Assembly: GCF_000741705.1 (NCBI RefSeq)
Contig: NZ_JGZI01000010.1
Coordinates: 124,001 to 188,000, forward strand
Length of the DNA stretch: 64,000 nt
Source of the DNA: Bifidobacterium psychraerophilum
Lineage (GTDB): Bacteria > Actinomycetota > Actinomycetes > Actinomycetales > Bifidobacteriaceae
Direction: 5' to 3'
Positions 52,873 through 61,121 of the stretch are shown here, in pieces. How positions within the stretch are numbered: the stretch's first letter is position 1; each line of letters starts with the position of its first letter. The translations under genes were made by a program, and so were the position numbers. The notes below the pieces were generated by a model, which searched no databases, was not told the origin of the DNA, and was given only the letters and a program-made list of their open reading frames with translations.

Positions 52873-53838
52873 TCACCCCTTGATGGCACCGATCATCACG
52901 CCCTTGTTGAAGTACTTCTGCAGGAAGGGGTACATGACCAGCAGCGGCAATGTGGAGACGATGATCACGCCGTATTTGATCTGCTCGGCGAAACGCTGCG
53001 CCGCCACAGCCGTCATGCCGGCGCTGTTCGAGTTCGTCTGGTTCGCCAGCAGAATCGATTGCAGCACGTTCTGCAAAGGCTGTTTGCTGGCATCGCGGAT
53101 GTAGATCAGGCCGGTGAAGTAGTCGTTCCAGTGTCCGACGAAATAATACAGGGCGATCACCGCGATGATGGCGCTGGACAGAGGCAGCACGATGCGCACG
53201 AAGTAGCCGATGTAGGACATGCCGTCGATCTGCGCCGCGTCGTGCAGCTCCTCCGGGATGGAGGTCTCAAAGAAGGATCTGGCGATGATCAGGTTGTAGA
53301 CGCTTACGGCACCCGGCAGGATGAACACCCACATGGAGTTCAGGATGCCGATCTGCTTGTAGAGCAGGTAGCTGGGGATCAGGCCGCCACCGAAGAACAT
53401 CGTGAAGGTGAACAGGAACATGATGATGCGCCGTGGTTTGAATTCGGATCGGGAGAGCGCGAATGCTGCCGGCAGCGTGACCACCATGTTCAGCGCGGTT
53501 CCCGCGAAGGCGTAGATAAGCGTGTTCTTGTATCCGGTCCAGATGCGGGAGTCGGCGAATATCTTCGTGTACCCGGTGAAATTCGTGCCTTTGGGGAGGG
53601 TGAGCACCTCGCCTATGGCGACCTTGGTCGGGTCCGAGAAGGATGCGATGACGATGAACCACAGTGGATACAGCACCACCAGGATGATCGCCACGACCAG
53701 AATCGCGATCAGGCCGTCCGCTATATGGTCGCTCAGCGTTTTGGACTGCTTGGTCTTCTTGTTCCAGGGAACGCTGCTCCCATTCATTTTCGGGGCTTCC
53801 GGTCGTGCGGCTTTGCCCTGCAAGCTAACTGATGTCAT
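52873..53838 (-). CDS. ABC sugar permease, LplC/YtcP type
   Basis: Inner-membrane permease of 321 aa, CUT1-like, about six membrane helices. The cytoplasmic EAA loop that contacts the ATPase is EELHDAAQIDGMSYIGYFVRIVLP. GAIKG ends the protein, as in the YtcP/LplC family. It starts 11 bases after the LplB-type gene; GAGGGG precedes the ATG. No ATPase gene is in the window; such transporters share a common MsmK-type ATPase. Confidence 0.9.
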   Translation of the reverse strand: MTSVSLQGKAARPEAPKMNGSSVPWNKKTKQSKTLSDHIADGLIAILVVAIILVVLYPLWFIVIASFSDPTKVAIGEVLTLPKGTNFTGYTKIFADSRIWTGYKNTLIYAFAGTALNMVVTLPAAFALSRSEFKPRRIIMFLFTFTMFFGGGLIPSYLLYKQIGILNSMWVFILPGAVSVYNLIIARSFFETSIPEELHDAAQIDGMSYIGYFVRIVLPLSSAIIAVIALYYFVGHWNDYFTGLIYIRDASKQPLQNVLQSILLANQTNSNSAGMTAVAAQRFAEQIKYGVIIVSTLPLLVMYPFLQKYFNKGVMIGAIKG

Positions 53839-53849
53839 GGTGATTCCCC

Positions 53850-54905
53850 TCAGAAGATACTGGTTTCGGAAACTCTCTTCGAGATCGCGTTGGCGATGAC
53901 GAGGAACACGAAGTTGATGAGTGTATTGAACAGTCCTATCGCTGTCGAGTATGAGAACTGGTTCGAGACGATACCTATCTTGTAGGTATAGGTCGAGATG
54001 ACTTCGGAAGATGAGAGGTTCAAGGCGTTCTGCATCAGGAAGACCTTCTCGAATCCGACATTGAGCACACTTCCCATGTTCAGGATGAGCAGTATTCCGC
54101 AGGTCGGCAGGATCGTCGGGAAATCGACGTATCGGATCAGCTGGAAGCGGCGGGCCCCGTCGACCTTCGCGGCCTCATACAGGGCGGTGTCCACACTGGA
54201 GAGTGCCGCAAGGTAGATGATCGAATTCCAACCCACGTGCTGCCATACCTCGGTGACCCAGTAGATGGGTGTGAAGAGGTTGGGATTGCCCAGAAGGCTC
54301 GTGTCTCCGAGGAAACGGCCCAACAGTCCGGTTCCGGGGGTCAGGAAGATGTTGATCATCGCCACGATCACCACGGTTGAGATGAAGTGCGGCATGTAGG
54401 TGATCGTCTGCACGAAGCCCTTGACCTTGGTGCTGCCGATCTGGTTGATCAGCAGTGCAAGGATGATCGGTGCGATGAATCCCATGACCATCGTCCACAG
54501 GCTGATGGAGATGGTGTTCTTCATGATGTTGCCGAACATCGGGGACTCAAGGAACTGCCTGAAATATTTCAATCCGACCCAAGGGCCTCCGGTGAGGCCC
54601 TTGCTGGGAACGAAATCTCGGAAGGCGAGCTGGACGCCGTACATGGGTACGTAGGCGAACAGCCCGATGAAGCAGATGGCAGGCGTCACCATCAGCCACA
54701 ATTGCCAGTATCGCTTGAAATGCTCGCCTAGCCGTGTGAGCAACGAACCGTGCTTCGGCATCGCCGGGTGCCGTTCACGACGCTTGCGACGTTTGCTGCT
54801 TGTCGCAGCCGCTGCGACTGGGACGATTTGCGTGGCATCCTGCATGCCGGGATTGACCTGTGTCTGCCCTGCCGCCACGCTTGCGACTGTTGCGCTCTGT
54901 GTCAT
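53850..54905 (-). CDS. ABC sugar permease, LplB type
   Basis: Partner permease of 351 aa. A cytoplasmic, Ala/Val/Lys-Arg-rich N-terminal extension of about 65 residues precedes about six membrane helices. The EAA loop is LYEAAKVDGARRFQLIRYVDFPTI. With the LplC-type partner it forms the channel; the solute-binding protein immediately upstream is frameshifted. Confidence 0.9.
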   Translation of the reverse strand: MTQSATVASVAAGQTQVNPGMQDATQIVPVAAAATSSKRRKRRERHPAMPKHGSLLTRLGEHFKRYWQLWLMVTPAICFIGLFAYVPMYGVQLAFRDFVPSKGLTGGPWVGLKYFRQFLESPMFGNIMKNTISISLWTMVMGFIAPIILALLINQIGSTKVKGFVQTITYMPHFISTVVIVAMINIFLTPGTGLLGRFLGDTSLLGNPNLFTPIYWVTEVWQHVGWNSIIYLAALSSVDTALYEAAKVDGARRFQLIRYVDFPTILPTCGILLILNMGSVLNVGFEKVFLMQNALNLSSSEVISTYTYKIGIVSNQFSYSTAIGLFNTLINFVFLVIANAISKRVSETSIF

Positions 54906-54941
54906 TGCGCTTCCCTTCCGATTGCGTTAGCTGGCCTGTGA

Positions 54942-56557
54942 TCAGTTCTTGGTGTACTCGTCGTAGTACTTCTGCCACAGTTTGACGTTCTGGGTGAGTC
55001 CTACGCTGTCCAGTTTCTTGACGTAGGCATCCCAATCAGCGTCGACGCCGCCCTTTTGGATCCAGGTTGCGGTCTTGGTGAGCGCGTAATTCAGCACCGC
55101 GGTGTTGTTGTTGGTGATCGTGGTCTGGTCGTCGACATCAGGACGGACGTAGATGGGCATCACATCCTTCGTCTCATCAACATTCGCGAATGCCTTGGTG
55201 TATGCGGAATCAGCCTCGCGCAGGGCCTCACTGGCCTTGTCGTTCTTGATGGTCGCGCTGTCTGGAATCCAGCCTGCGAAACGGTCGGCGGTGGCCTTGC
55301 ATGGATCCTTGGTGCTGGAATCGAAGCAGCGGTCGTTTACCGTGTAGGTGCTGTTGTCGGAGCTGGTGACGTCTTCGGGGATGTCGCCGTAGTACTGCTG
55401 GATGGATACCTTTTCGCTGTAGAGCGCGTTGACGACCTTATAGACCGCCTCTTTGTTGGGTGCGTTCTTCGAGACGGCGATGGCGTGGTTGGAAAGCTCC
55501 GTGAGATCCTGCGAGGCATCCCAGGTGACTTCGGAATCCGGTGTCGAGGCCGTGGCCTTCAAAGAGGGGAGCGCCACGTACTGGTCCTGGAGCTTCTCGA
55601 AGTCCGTGGTGGCCCAGCCGACGATCATGCCGCTTTTGGCCGTCTTGCCATCGCTGACGGTATCGGCGGTGATGGCCGAGTCCTCGCGCGTCAATGCATC
55701 GGCGGGGATGAGACCCTGCTCCATCAGTGAATGGAGGTATTTGACCACGCTCTTGTATTCGTCGCTTTCGAGGAAGTTCCCCACCTTGCCGTCCTTCACG
55801 TAGATGCCTTGGAATGATGGCGATGTGCCTGCGAAGCTGGTCGTGATGCCCAGGGAGTTCAGCAGAACGAAGGGGTTCCACAGGGAGAAGCCGGTGGTGT
55901 CGATACGGCGCATGTTGAATGGCACCTCATCGGCTTTGCCGTTCCCGTTCGGATCCTGGGTCTTGAAGGCCGTGAGGACCTTGGTCAGCTCATCCCACGT
56001 GGTCGGCATCTTCAGGCCCAGCTTGTCGAGCCAGGTCTTGTTGATGAACATGTGGTTGGAGGAGACGCGGTAATATTCTCGCCTCGATCGGATGGCAGAA
56101 CGAAGACATTCCCGTCCTTGTTCTCCACCATCTTCTTGGCGCTGGTCTGTGTTTCGAAGAATTTCTTCACATTGGGCATGGCGTCCATGTGTTTGGAGAG
56201 ATCCTCGAAATACGGGTATTGCTCGCCATCGGTGGGATCGAAGGTGAAGATCGAGACATCGGGCACATCCCCCGAAGCGAGCACTGCGGATTTCTGCTGG
56301 CTCCATGAGGAATCGGCCACGTCATCCCACTTGATCGTGCAGTCGCACGCCGCTTCGATGTCCTTGGTCCATCCCATCGACTTCATCGCGACATCGGTGG
56401 AATACCGTGTGATGAGAATATTGACGATCGGCTTGCCGTTCGCATCCACTGTGGCCTCATCACTGCCTGAGCCTCCACAACCGGAAAGGGCCATCGTCAC
56501 CGCTGCTGCTGCGGCCGCCAGCGAAAGCATTCGCTTCTTAGCACCTCGTCGTGCCAT
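54942..56557 (-). pseudogene. Sugar-binding lipoprotein, frameshifted
   Basis: Solute-binding protein of an LplA/YtcQ-type importer. The first 480 bases encode a lipoprotein signal (MARRGAKKRMLSLAAA to ALSGC, lipid Cys27) and the start of the binding fold up to VFVLPSDRGEN. There the frame closes, and a second frame carries the rest from YYRVSSNHMFINKTWLDKLG to the end. Restoring one T at about 56074-56077 would rejoin them as GENYYRVSS in a protein of about 538 aa, normal for the family. No slippery heptamer is apparent. Either the gene is inactivated or the base is a sequencing error; the permease genes are intact. Confidence 0.8.
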
Positions 56558-56684
56558 ATTTCCATCCTTTCAATCATTGCTTCCTCAAGATGCTTCGCCA
56601 CGGGCGACGCACCGAAGTTACCTGCAACCCATCCGGATTCCCGTCATTGGAGTCCGTGAGCTTCTCTGCTGGGTTGCATTCATC

Positions 56685-56722
56685 AAAATAACACGTCAAT
56701 CGTTTGACGTCAAACGATTGAC
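56685..56722 (-). promoter_or_regulatory. Promoter and 28-bp palindromic operator of the sugar ABC operon
   Basis: Minus-strand promoter: -35 TTGACG (56708-56713), 17-bp spacer, -10 TATTTT (56685-56690). A perfect 28-bp palindrome, 56695-56722, covers the -35 box and most of the spacer; its centre reads GTTTGACGTCAAAC. This is the form of a LacI-family operator. The regulator gene is not in the window. Confidence 0.75.
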
Positions 56723-56821
56723 AGTCTTTCTTCGCGGAGTGTTGCGAAGCTGGCCGGAGGCGCGGTCGTTTGGGCGTGCAGGAGGTCTGGGAGTCCTTCA
56801 TCCCCACCGGACTGTAGTGTG

Positions 56822-56901
56822 AATCCCGACACGGGGCGCCGCTTCCTGGCGGCTGAGATTGACCCGTTGAACCTGATACAGATAATGCTGACGAAGGGAT
56901 G
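56822..56901 (+). ncRNA. TPP riboswitch (THI box)
   Basis: Closing stem ATCCC (56823-56827) with GGGAT (56896-56900). The conserved pyrophosphate/pyrimidine core is CTGAGA (56853-56858), and the second half reads GAACCTGATACAGATAATGC. It controls the downstream tenA gene 121 bases away. The intervening 120 bases contain no other gene. Confidence 0.92.
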
Positions 56902-56994
56902 TCCTGCATATGGGTATGCATTGCCATGTTTCACCATCAACGCATGATGGAATGAAGTCTCCACTGGTGGTGGGGCCGCTTACATCGATCCTGT

Positions 56995-57016
56995 CCTCCT
57001 CTTCCTGCGAGGGAGG
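56995..57016 (+). promoter_or_regulatory. Putative ribosome-binding-site sequestering hairpin
   Basis: CCTCC (56995-56999) can pair with GGAGG (57012-57016), the Shine-Dalgarno of tenA 6 bases before its ATG. It fits a translational expression platform for the TPP riboswitch. Confidence 0.5.
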
Positions 57017-57022
57017 TGCGAG

Positions 57023-57700
57023 ATGACACAGAGCGCATATGAACTGCTTCGCAATAGAACGGGTGTGGAATGGGATGCCGCGGTGAATCACCGCTTCGTC
57101 CGGGAGCTGGTGCACGACCAACTGGCGGATGATGTGCTGCGCTCCTATCTCATCCAGGATTGGCAGTTCTCCTTCGACTTCTATTCCTTGATGGGAGAAG
57201 CCATCGCTACTGCCGACACGATGCCGGCGAAGGTCAGGCTGGGGCGGCAGATGGGTTTCATCGCCAATGATGAGAACACCTATTTCCATGAACGTTTCGC
57301 ACAGTTCGGAGTCAGTGAGCGTGAGCTGGAATCCCCGGAACTCACCCCGGCATCCGCAGGATTCCGGGGTCTGTACCGTGATGCGGTCGACGCGCACTCC
57401 TACGCTCAGGCCCTCGCCGTGCTGCTGGTTGCTGAATCGCTGTACCTTGATTGGGCCGAGACGGCCAGCGATCACGGAAGGTCGATGCCACGGCTTGAGC
57501 AGAACATCGGCTGGGTCAATGTGCACCGCGGTGCCGATTTCGAGGAATGGGTGCGTTTCCTCATTGACGAATTCGATCGGGTGGCGGATCCGAAGGATCC
57601 TGATGTGGTGCGGTGCTTCGAGCAGGCGGTGCACTACGAGCTCGGCTTTTTCGATGACGCATACGACCATGCCGGCGATGACAGCCGGAACGTCGCCTGA
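57023..57700 (+). CDS. tenA: TenA-family thiamin salvage protein, TenA_E type
   Basis: Salvage enzyme for the pyrimidine half of thiamin, 225 aa, all-helical. The family opening is VNHRFVRELVHDQLADDVL, with LIQDWQF and the C-terminal YELGFFDDAY. The active-site Cys of classical TenA is missing: the corresponding segment reads LLVAESLYLDWA, with E138. That places it in the cysteine-less TenA_E group, which favours hydrolysis of amino-HMP derivatives. It has a strong GGGAGG site and is controlled by a TPP riboswitch. It is monocistronic with its own terminator. Confidence 0.9.
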   Translation: MTQSAYELLRNRTGVEWDAAVNHRFVRELVHDQLADDVLRSYLIQDWQFSFDFYSLMGEAIATADTMPAKVRLGRQMGFIANDENTYFHERFAQFGVSERELESPELTPASAGFRGLYRDAVDAHSYAQALAVLLVAESLYLDWAETASDHGRSMPRLEQNIGWVNVHRGADFEEWVRFLIDEFDRVADPKDPDVVRCFEQAVHYELGFFDDAYDHAGDDSRNVA

Positions 57701-57706
57701 AAGGCA

Positions 57707-57735
57707 GGCACGAAGCCGTCGCTGACGGCTGTGCC
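57707..57735 (+). terminator. Terminator of tenA
   Basis: GGCAC-AGCCGTC stem with GACGGCT-GTGCC (57707-57735), loop GCT, directly after the tenA stop. Confidence 0.65.
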
Positions 57736-57771
57736 GCTCCGATGCATGCGTCACCGATCAATGACGCATAG

Positions 57772-57803
57772 CCGCCCACGGACCATATAGGCTCCGTGGG
57801 CGG
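57772..57803. terminator. Bidirectional terminator between tenA and GH3
   Basis: 11-bp stem CCGCCCACGGA (57772-57782) with TCCGTGGGCGG (57793-57803). Confidence 0.7.
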
Positions 57804-57821
57804 TGTGTTCCGCGGATATCA

Positions 57822-57855
57822 GGGGCGATGATTCGATGATGGCGATCATCGCCCC
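57822..57855 (-). terminator. Terminator of the GH3 gene
   Basis: 11-bp stem GGGGCGATGAT (57822-57832) with ATCATCGCCCC (57845-57855), 12 bases past the GH3 stop. Confidence 0.75.
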
Positions 57856-57867
57856 CCATCACATAGG

Positions 57868-60111
57868 TCAGGCCTTTGCCTGCCGGTACTGTTCCAACAG
57901 ATAGGTGGTGAGCCGGTCGCCCCCCGGTCCGATGAGCATCGAGAGGGAGTTGATGGGCATCGTATCGAGGAAGACCATAACCGCCGTGTTGTCCTGAGGG
58001 ATAACCGGCAACCGGCCGTTCTCCCCCTCCTCGATCATGCGGCGGACGATCTGGGCGCCAATCGGATCCTGACGCCATTCCTCCAGATTCGACCATTCGT
58101 CCAGGGGCATCCGCCTGCCGTCGCCGTCGATCTCCACATCCCGTCTGCCGATGATGTCCCGACTGGATGTACCCACTTCTATCCCATAGCTTCCCTTCTC
58201 GATGCGCCAGTCGTCGAAACGCTCCGACCAGTAGGAGAAGGCACGCTCATCGAGGGGGATCGTAATCTCGCGGGACTCCCCTGCCTCCAGGTACACTTTC
58301 TCGAAGCCCTTGAGCTCATGCACGGGTCGCGCGACATCGGCCTTGCCCGGCGCCACATAGATCTGGACGGTTTCGGCGCCTGGTGTCGACGAGGTGTTGC
58401 TCACCGTCGCGTGTACCTCCGCGGTGTTGGCCCCTGTCTTGTCCACCCGGATGTCGGTGATGTCGAAATCCGCGTAGCTCAATCCGAAGCCGAATGGATA
58501 GGCCAGTGGCTTGTCGTAGGTGTCATAGTATCGGTATCCGACAAAAACACCCTCGCCGTAATCGACGTGCCCCTCCTCTCCGGGCCAATTGACGGTGCTC
58601 GGATCATCGCTGAGATCCAGAGGAATGGATTGCGCGAGCTTGCCCGAGGGGCTGGAGGATCCGAAGAGCACATCCACCAGTGCCGCTCCCCCCGCCTGTC
58701 CGAGCAGCCAGGATTCCACGATTCCCTTCGCCTGCTCTCTCCACGGCTCAACCGAAACAACCGAGCCATTGGACAGCACGACGATGATCTCCTTGTTCAC
58801 GGCGGCCAGGGCCGTCAGCAGTTCCGTCTGCTTCCGTGGAATATCAAGGGTCGTGCGGTCGAATCCTTCCGATTCGGCTTCGGAGGGCAGACCCAGGAAC
58901 ACCACGACGGTCTGCGCGTCCTGCGCGGTACGTAGCGCTTCGTCACGCAGCGCCGCATCCTGCTCACTATCGTCCAGAGTGAATCCTGGTGCGAATGCCG
59001 CCTCGATTCCTGCATCCGAGAGGGCGTCGAGGAAGCTCGTCATTCTGGTGGGGGTGATGTGTGATGAACCACTGCCCTGATATCTCGGGGTCCTTGCGAA
59101 TTCACCGATGACGGCCAGCTTCGTATCTGTGGACAGGGGCAGGATGCCGTCATCGTTCTTGAGCAGCACGATGGACTCTCTGGCGGCCCGCCGAGCCATA
59201 TCGTCATGGGCCTGAACGTCGAAACGATATCCTTCGATATCCATCGCCGCGCTGGCCTTGTCGGTGAGATCCAGCATGCCTTGGGCCATATCCTCCAGCT
59301 GCTTCGGGTCTACCTTCTGCTGCCGAACCGCATCCACGATCTGATCATCGGTGTGGCTGGGCGGCATTTCAAGATTGAGCCCTGCATTCAGTGAGGCGAC
59401 GCGATCATGGTCGGCGCCCCAATCGCTCATCACGATGCCCTTGAACCCCCACTGGGAGCGGAGCACATCACTCAGCAGCCAATGGTTCTCGGAGGAGAAC
59501 ACCCCATTGATGCGATTGTAGGAACACATGATCGTCCAGGGCTGCGCGGTGGTGACGATGTATTCGAATGCGGGGAAATAGATCTCCCGCAAGGCGCGTG
59601 ACGATACGTTGGCGCTGATGCGTAGGCGGTCGCTTTCCTGGTTGTTGACCGCGAAATGCTTGAGTGATGTGCCGATGCCTTTTGACTGCACACCGGTGAC
59701 GATGCCCACGGCCTCATGGCCGGCGAGATATGGGTCCTCGGACCAATACTCGAAGCAGCGGCCCCCGAGCGGGTTGCGTTTGATGTTGACGCCGGGGCCG
59801 AGGATGACGGCCACCTTCTCCTGGATGCACTCCTCGGCCATGGCCTCGCCCACCTCATGGACCAGTTTCGGATTCCATGAGCTCGACAGACCTGCCGCCG
59901 GTGGGAAGCAGGTGGCAGGTACCGTGTTATCGAGATCGACCGTCTCGGAACTCCCGGCGGTCTTCCGCAGCCCGTGGGGTCCGTCGGTGATCATGTATCC
60001 CGGTATGCCCTTTGACTCCACGGCCTGAAGGTGCCAGGAATCCCCTCCGGATGTCAGACTCGCCTGTTCCTCAAGCGTCAGATCTGCTGCGTGATGATGA
60101 TGTTCGCCCAT
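57868..60111 (-). CDS. GH3 beta-glycosidase
   Basis: Intracellular exo-acting glycosidase of 747 aa. The N-terminal TIM barrel has the sugar-binding LKHFAVNNQES and nucleophile D230 in IVMSDWGADHD. The C-terminal alpha/beta sandwich has SIVLLKNDDGILPL and the EGFDR acid-containing loop. A final fibronectin III-like domain begins near TYDKPLAYPFGFGLSYADF. I chose ATG 60111 with GAGGG 5 bases upstream; a longer frame lacks conservation. Beta-glucosidase is the default call, but GH3 xylosidases or arabinofuranosidases share these motifs. It is divergent from a TetR gene and shares an operator. Confidence 0.9.
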   Translation of the reverse strand: MGEHHHHAADLTLEEQASLTSGGDSWHLQAVESKGIPGYMITDGPHGLRKTAGSSETVDLDNTVPATCFPPAAGLSSSWNPKLVHEVGEAMAEECIQEKVAVILGPGVNIKRNPLGGRCFEYWSEDPYLAGHEAVGIVTGVQSKGIGTSLKHFAVNNQESDRLRISANVSSRALREIYFPAFEYIVTTAQPWTIMCSYNRINGVFSSENHWLLSDVLRSQWGFKGIVMSDWGADHDRVASLNAGLNLEMPPSHTDDQIVDAVRQQKVDPKQLEDMAQGMLDLTDKASAAMDIEGYRFDVQAHDDMARRAARESIVLLKNDDGILPLSTDTKLAVIGEFARTPRYQGSGSSHITPTRMTSFLDALSDAGIEAAFAPGFTLDDSEQDAALRDEALRTAQDAQTVVVFLGLPSEAESEGFDRTTLDIPRKQTELLTALAAVNKEIIVVLSNGSVVSVEPWREQAKGIVESWLLGQAGGAALVDVLFGSSSPSGKLAQSIPLDLSDDPSTVNWPGEEGHVDYGEGVFVGYRYYDTYDKPLAYPFGFGLSYADFDITDIRVDKTGANTAEVHATVSNTSSTPGAETVQIYVAPGKADVARPVHELKGFEKVYLEAGESREITIPLDERAFSYWSERFDDWRIEKGSYGIEVGTSSRDIIGRRDVEIDGDGRRMPLDEWSNLEEWRQDPIGAQIVRRMIEEGENGRLPVIPQDNTAVMVFLDTMPINSLSMLIGPGGDRLTTYLLEQYRQAKA

Positions 60112-60222
60112 GAAACCCTCATTTCCGTGTGGATCCGGATGGTGCACGACATCATTGCCGTTCACCTGCGATGCCTTGCGCTGAGGCCGTCGGGCCCAGA
60201 CACCTCGCATCGGATAGATTCC

Positions 60223-60238
60223 TACCAACCGGTTGGTA
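60223..60238. promoter_or_regulatory. Palindromic operator between GH3 and TetR genes
   Basis: TACCAACCGGTTGGTA, a perfect 16-bp palindrome typical of TetR-type operators, 112 bases upstream of the GH3 start and 106 bases upstream of the TetR start. Confidence 0.7.
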
Positions 60239-60275
60239 AGTAGAGTATCATCTTATTTCACGAAACACACCGTTC

Positions 60276-60304
60276 TTGGTCGACTCGTTGAACATTGCTA
60301 GTGT
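60276..60304 (+). promoter_or_regulatory. Promoter of the TetR gene
   Basis: TTGGTC (60276-60281), 17-bp spacer, TAGTGT (60299-60304), about 40 bases before the ATG. Confidence 0.45.
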
Positions 60305-60343
60305 GGCGGCCGAGAACACATCTGTCATGGGGCGGAGGAAGGC

Positions 60344-61003
60344 ATGCCTTCGTATGCCCGGCCCCATGTGGAATGGATGAAAGTGAGCACCAGTATGGCC
60401 ATGCAGGAGCAACGGCGCACACCGCACAGCATCGCGGCGCAGGATCGGATGGCGGCGATACTGGAGACGGCCGTCACGTCATTGGGCGTACGCGGCTACT
60501 ACGGCACTTCCCTGCAGAGCATCGCCAACGGAGTCGGTCTGACGAAGGCGGGGGTGCTCCACTATGTAGGCAGCAAGGAAGGTCTGTTGGAACTTGTGCT
60601 CGACAAGATGTACGACCTGCAGACCGATGAGATATTCGCCGCGATGCAATCCGAGGAACGCCCTCTCATCGCAGAGCTATGGAGAAAGACGGTGGCGGTG
60701 AATGCGCAACGGCCCGAGCTGGTTCGCATGTTCACCACACTGAGCGCCGAGGCCCTGGACCCGGCGCATCCTGCCCATGACTACTTCGAATCACGTGAAG
60801 GCAAAACGGATGATGCCGCCCATACCATACGGTGGTCGCTTCCCGATGGCGTGCAGGCGGGTCCGCTGCTGCAGGCGGGATTCAGCATGATGGACGGTAT
60901 CCAGCTGCGGTGGCTTCGCAATCCGGGCAACGATCTCAATACGATGTGGTCGCGCTGCGAATCGGTGCTGATGCCGTACCCGCTGTGGCAGGGATACCGA
61001 TAA
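60344..61003 (+). CDS. TetR-family regulator of the GH3 gene
   Basis: Regulator of 219 aa. The helix-turn-helix is MAAILETAVTSLGVRGYYG then SLQSIANGVGLTKAGVLHYVGSKEG (about residues 36-80). The C-terminal effector domain ends PLWQGYR. The ATG at 60344 has GGAGGAAGG just upstream; several internal ATGs exist. It is divergent from GH3 with a perfect palindrome between, so it likely represses GH3 and itself. The effector is probably a sugar released from the same substrate. Confidence 0.86.
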   Translation: MPSYARPHVEWMKVSTSMAMQEQRRTPHSIAAQDRMAAILETAVTSLGVRGYYGTSLQSIANGVGLTKAGVLHYVGSKEGLLELVLDKMYDLQTDEIFAAMQSEERPLIAELWRKTVAVNAQRPELVRMFTTLSAEALDPAHPAHDYFESREGKTDDAAHTIRWSLPDGVQAGPLLQAGFSMMDGIQLRWLRNPGNDLNTMWSRCESVLMPYPLWQGYR

Positions 61004-61023
61004 GGTCTACGGATGCGGAAGGC

Positions 61024-61084
61024 CGCCCGTGTACGTTCACGATCGCAGCACGCTGTCTGTGTCGATCGTGGACGCACACGGGCG
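61024..61084. terminator. Long bidirectional terminator hairpin
   Basis: CGCCCGTGT (61024-61032) with ACACGGGCG (61076-61084); the stem continues inward through CACGATCG/CGATCGTG with one mismatch. It separates the converging TetR and GH42 genes. Confidence 0.8.
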
Positions 61085-61121
61085 ATACCGGGGCTCCGCA
61101 GGGGCATCAGGGCCTTTCGTC

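Noticed and set aside
56069-56090. Programmed ribosomal frameshift in the binding-protein gene
   Set aside because: No slippery heptamer, upstream Shine-Dalgarno-like element or downstream structure is evident at the junction; a missing base explains the pattern more simply.
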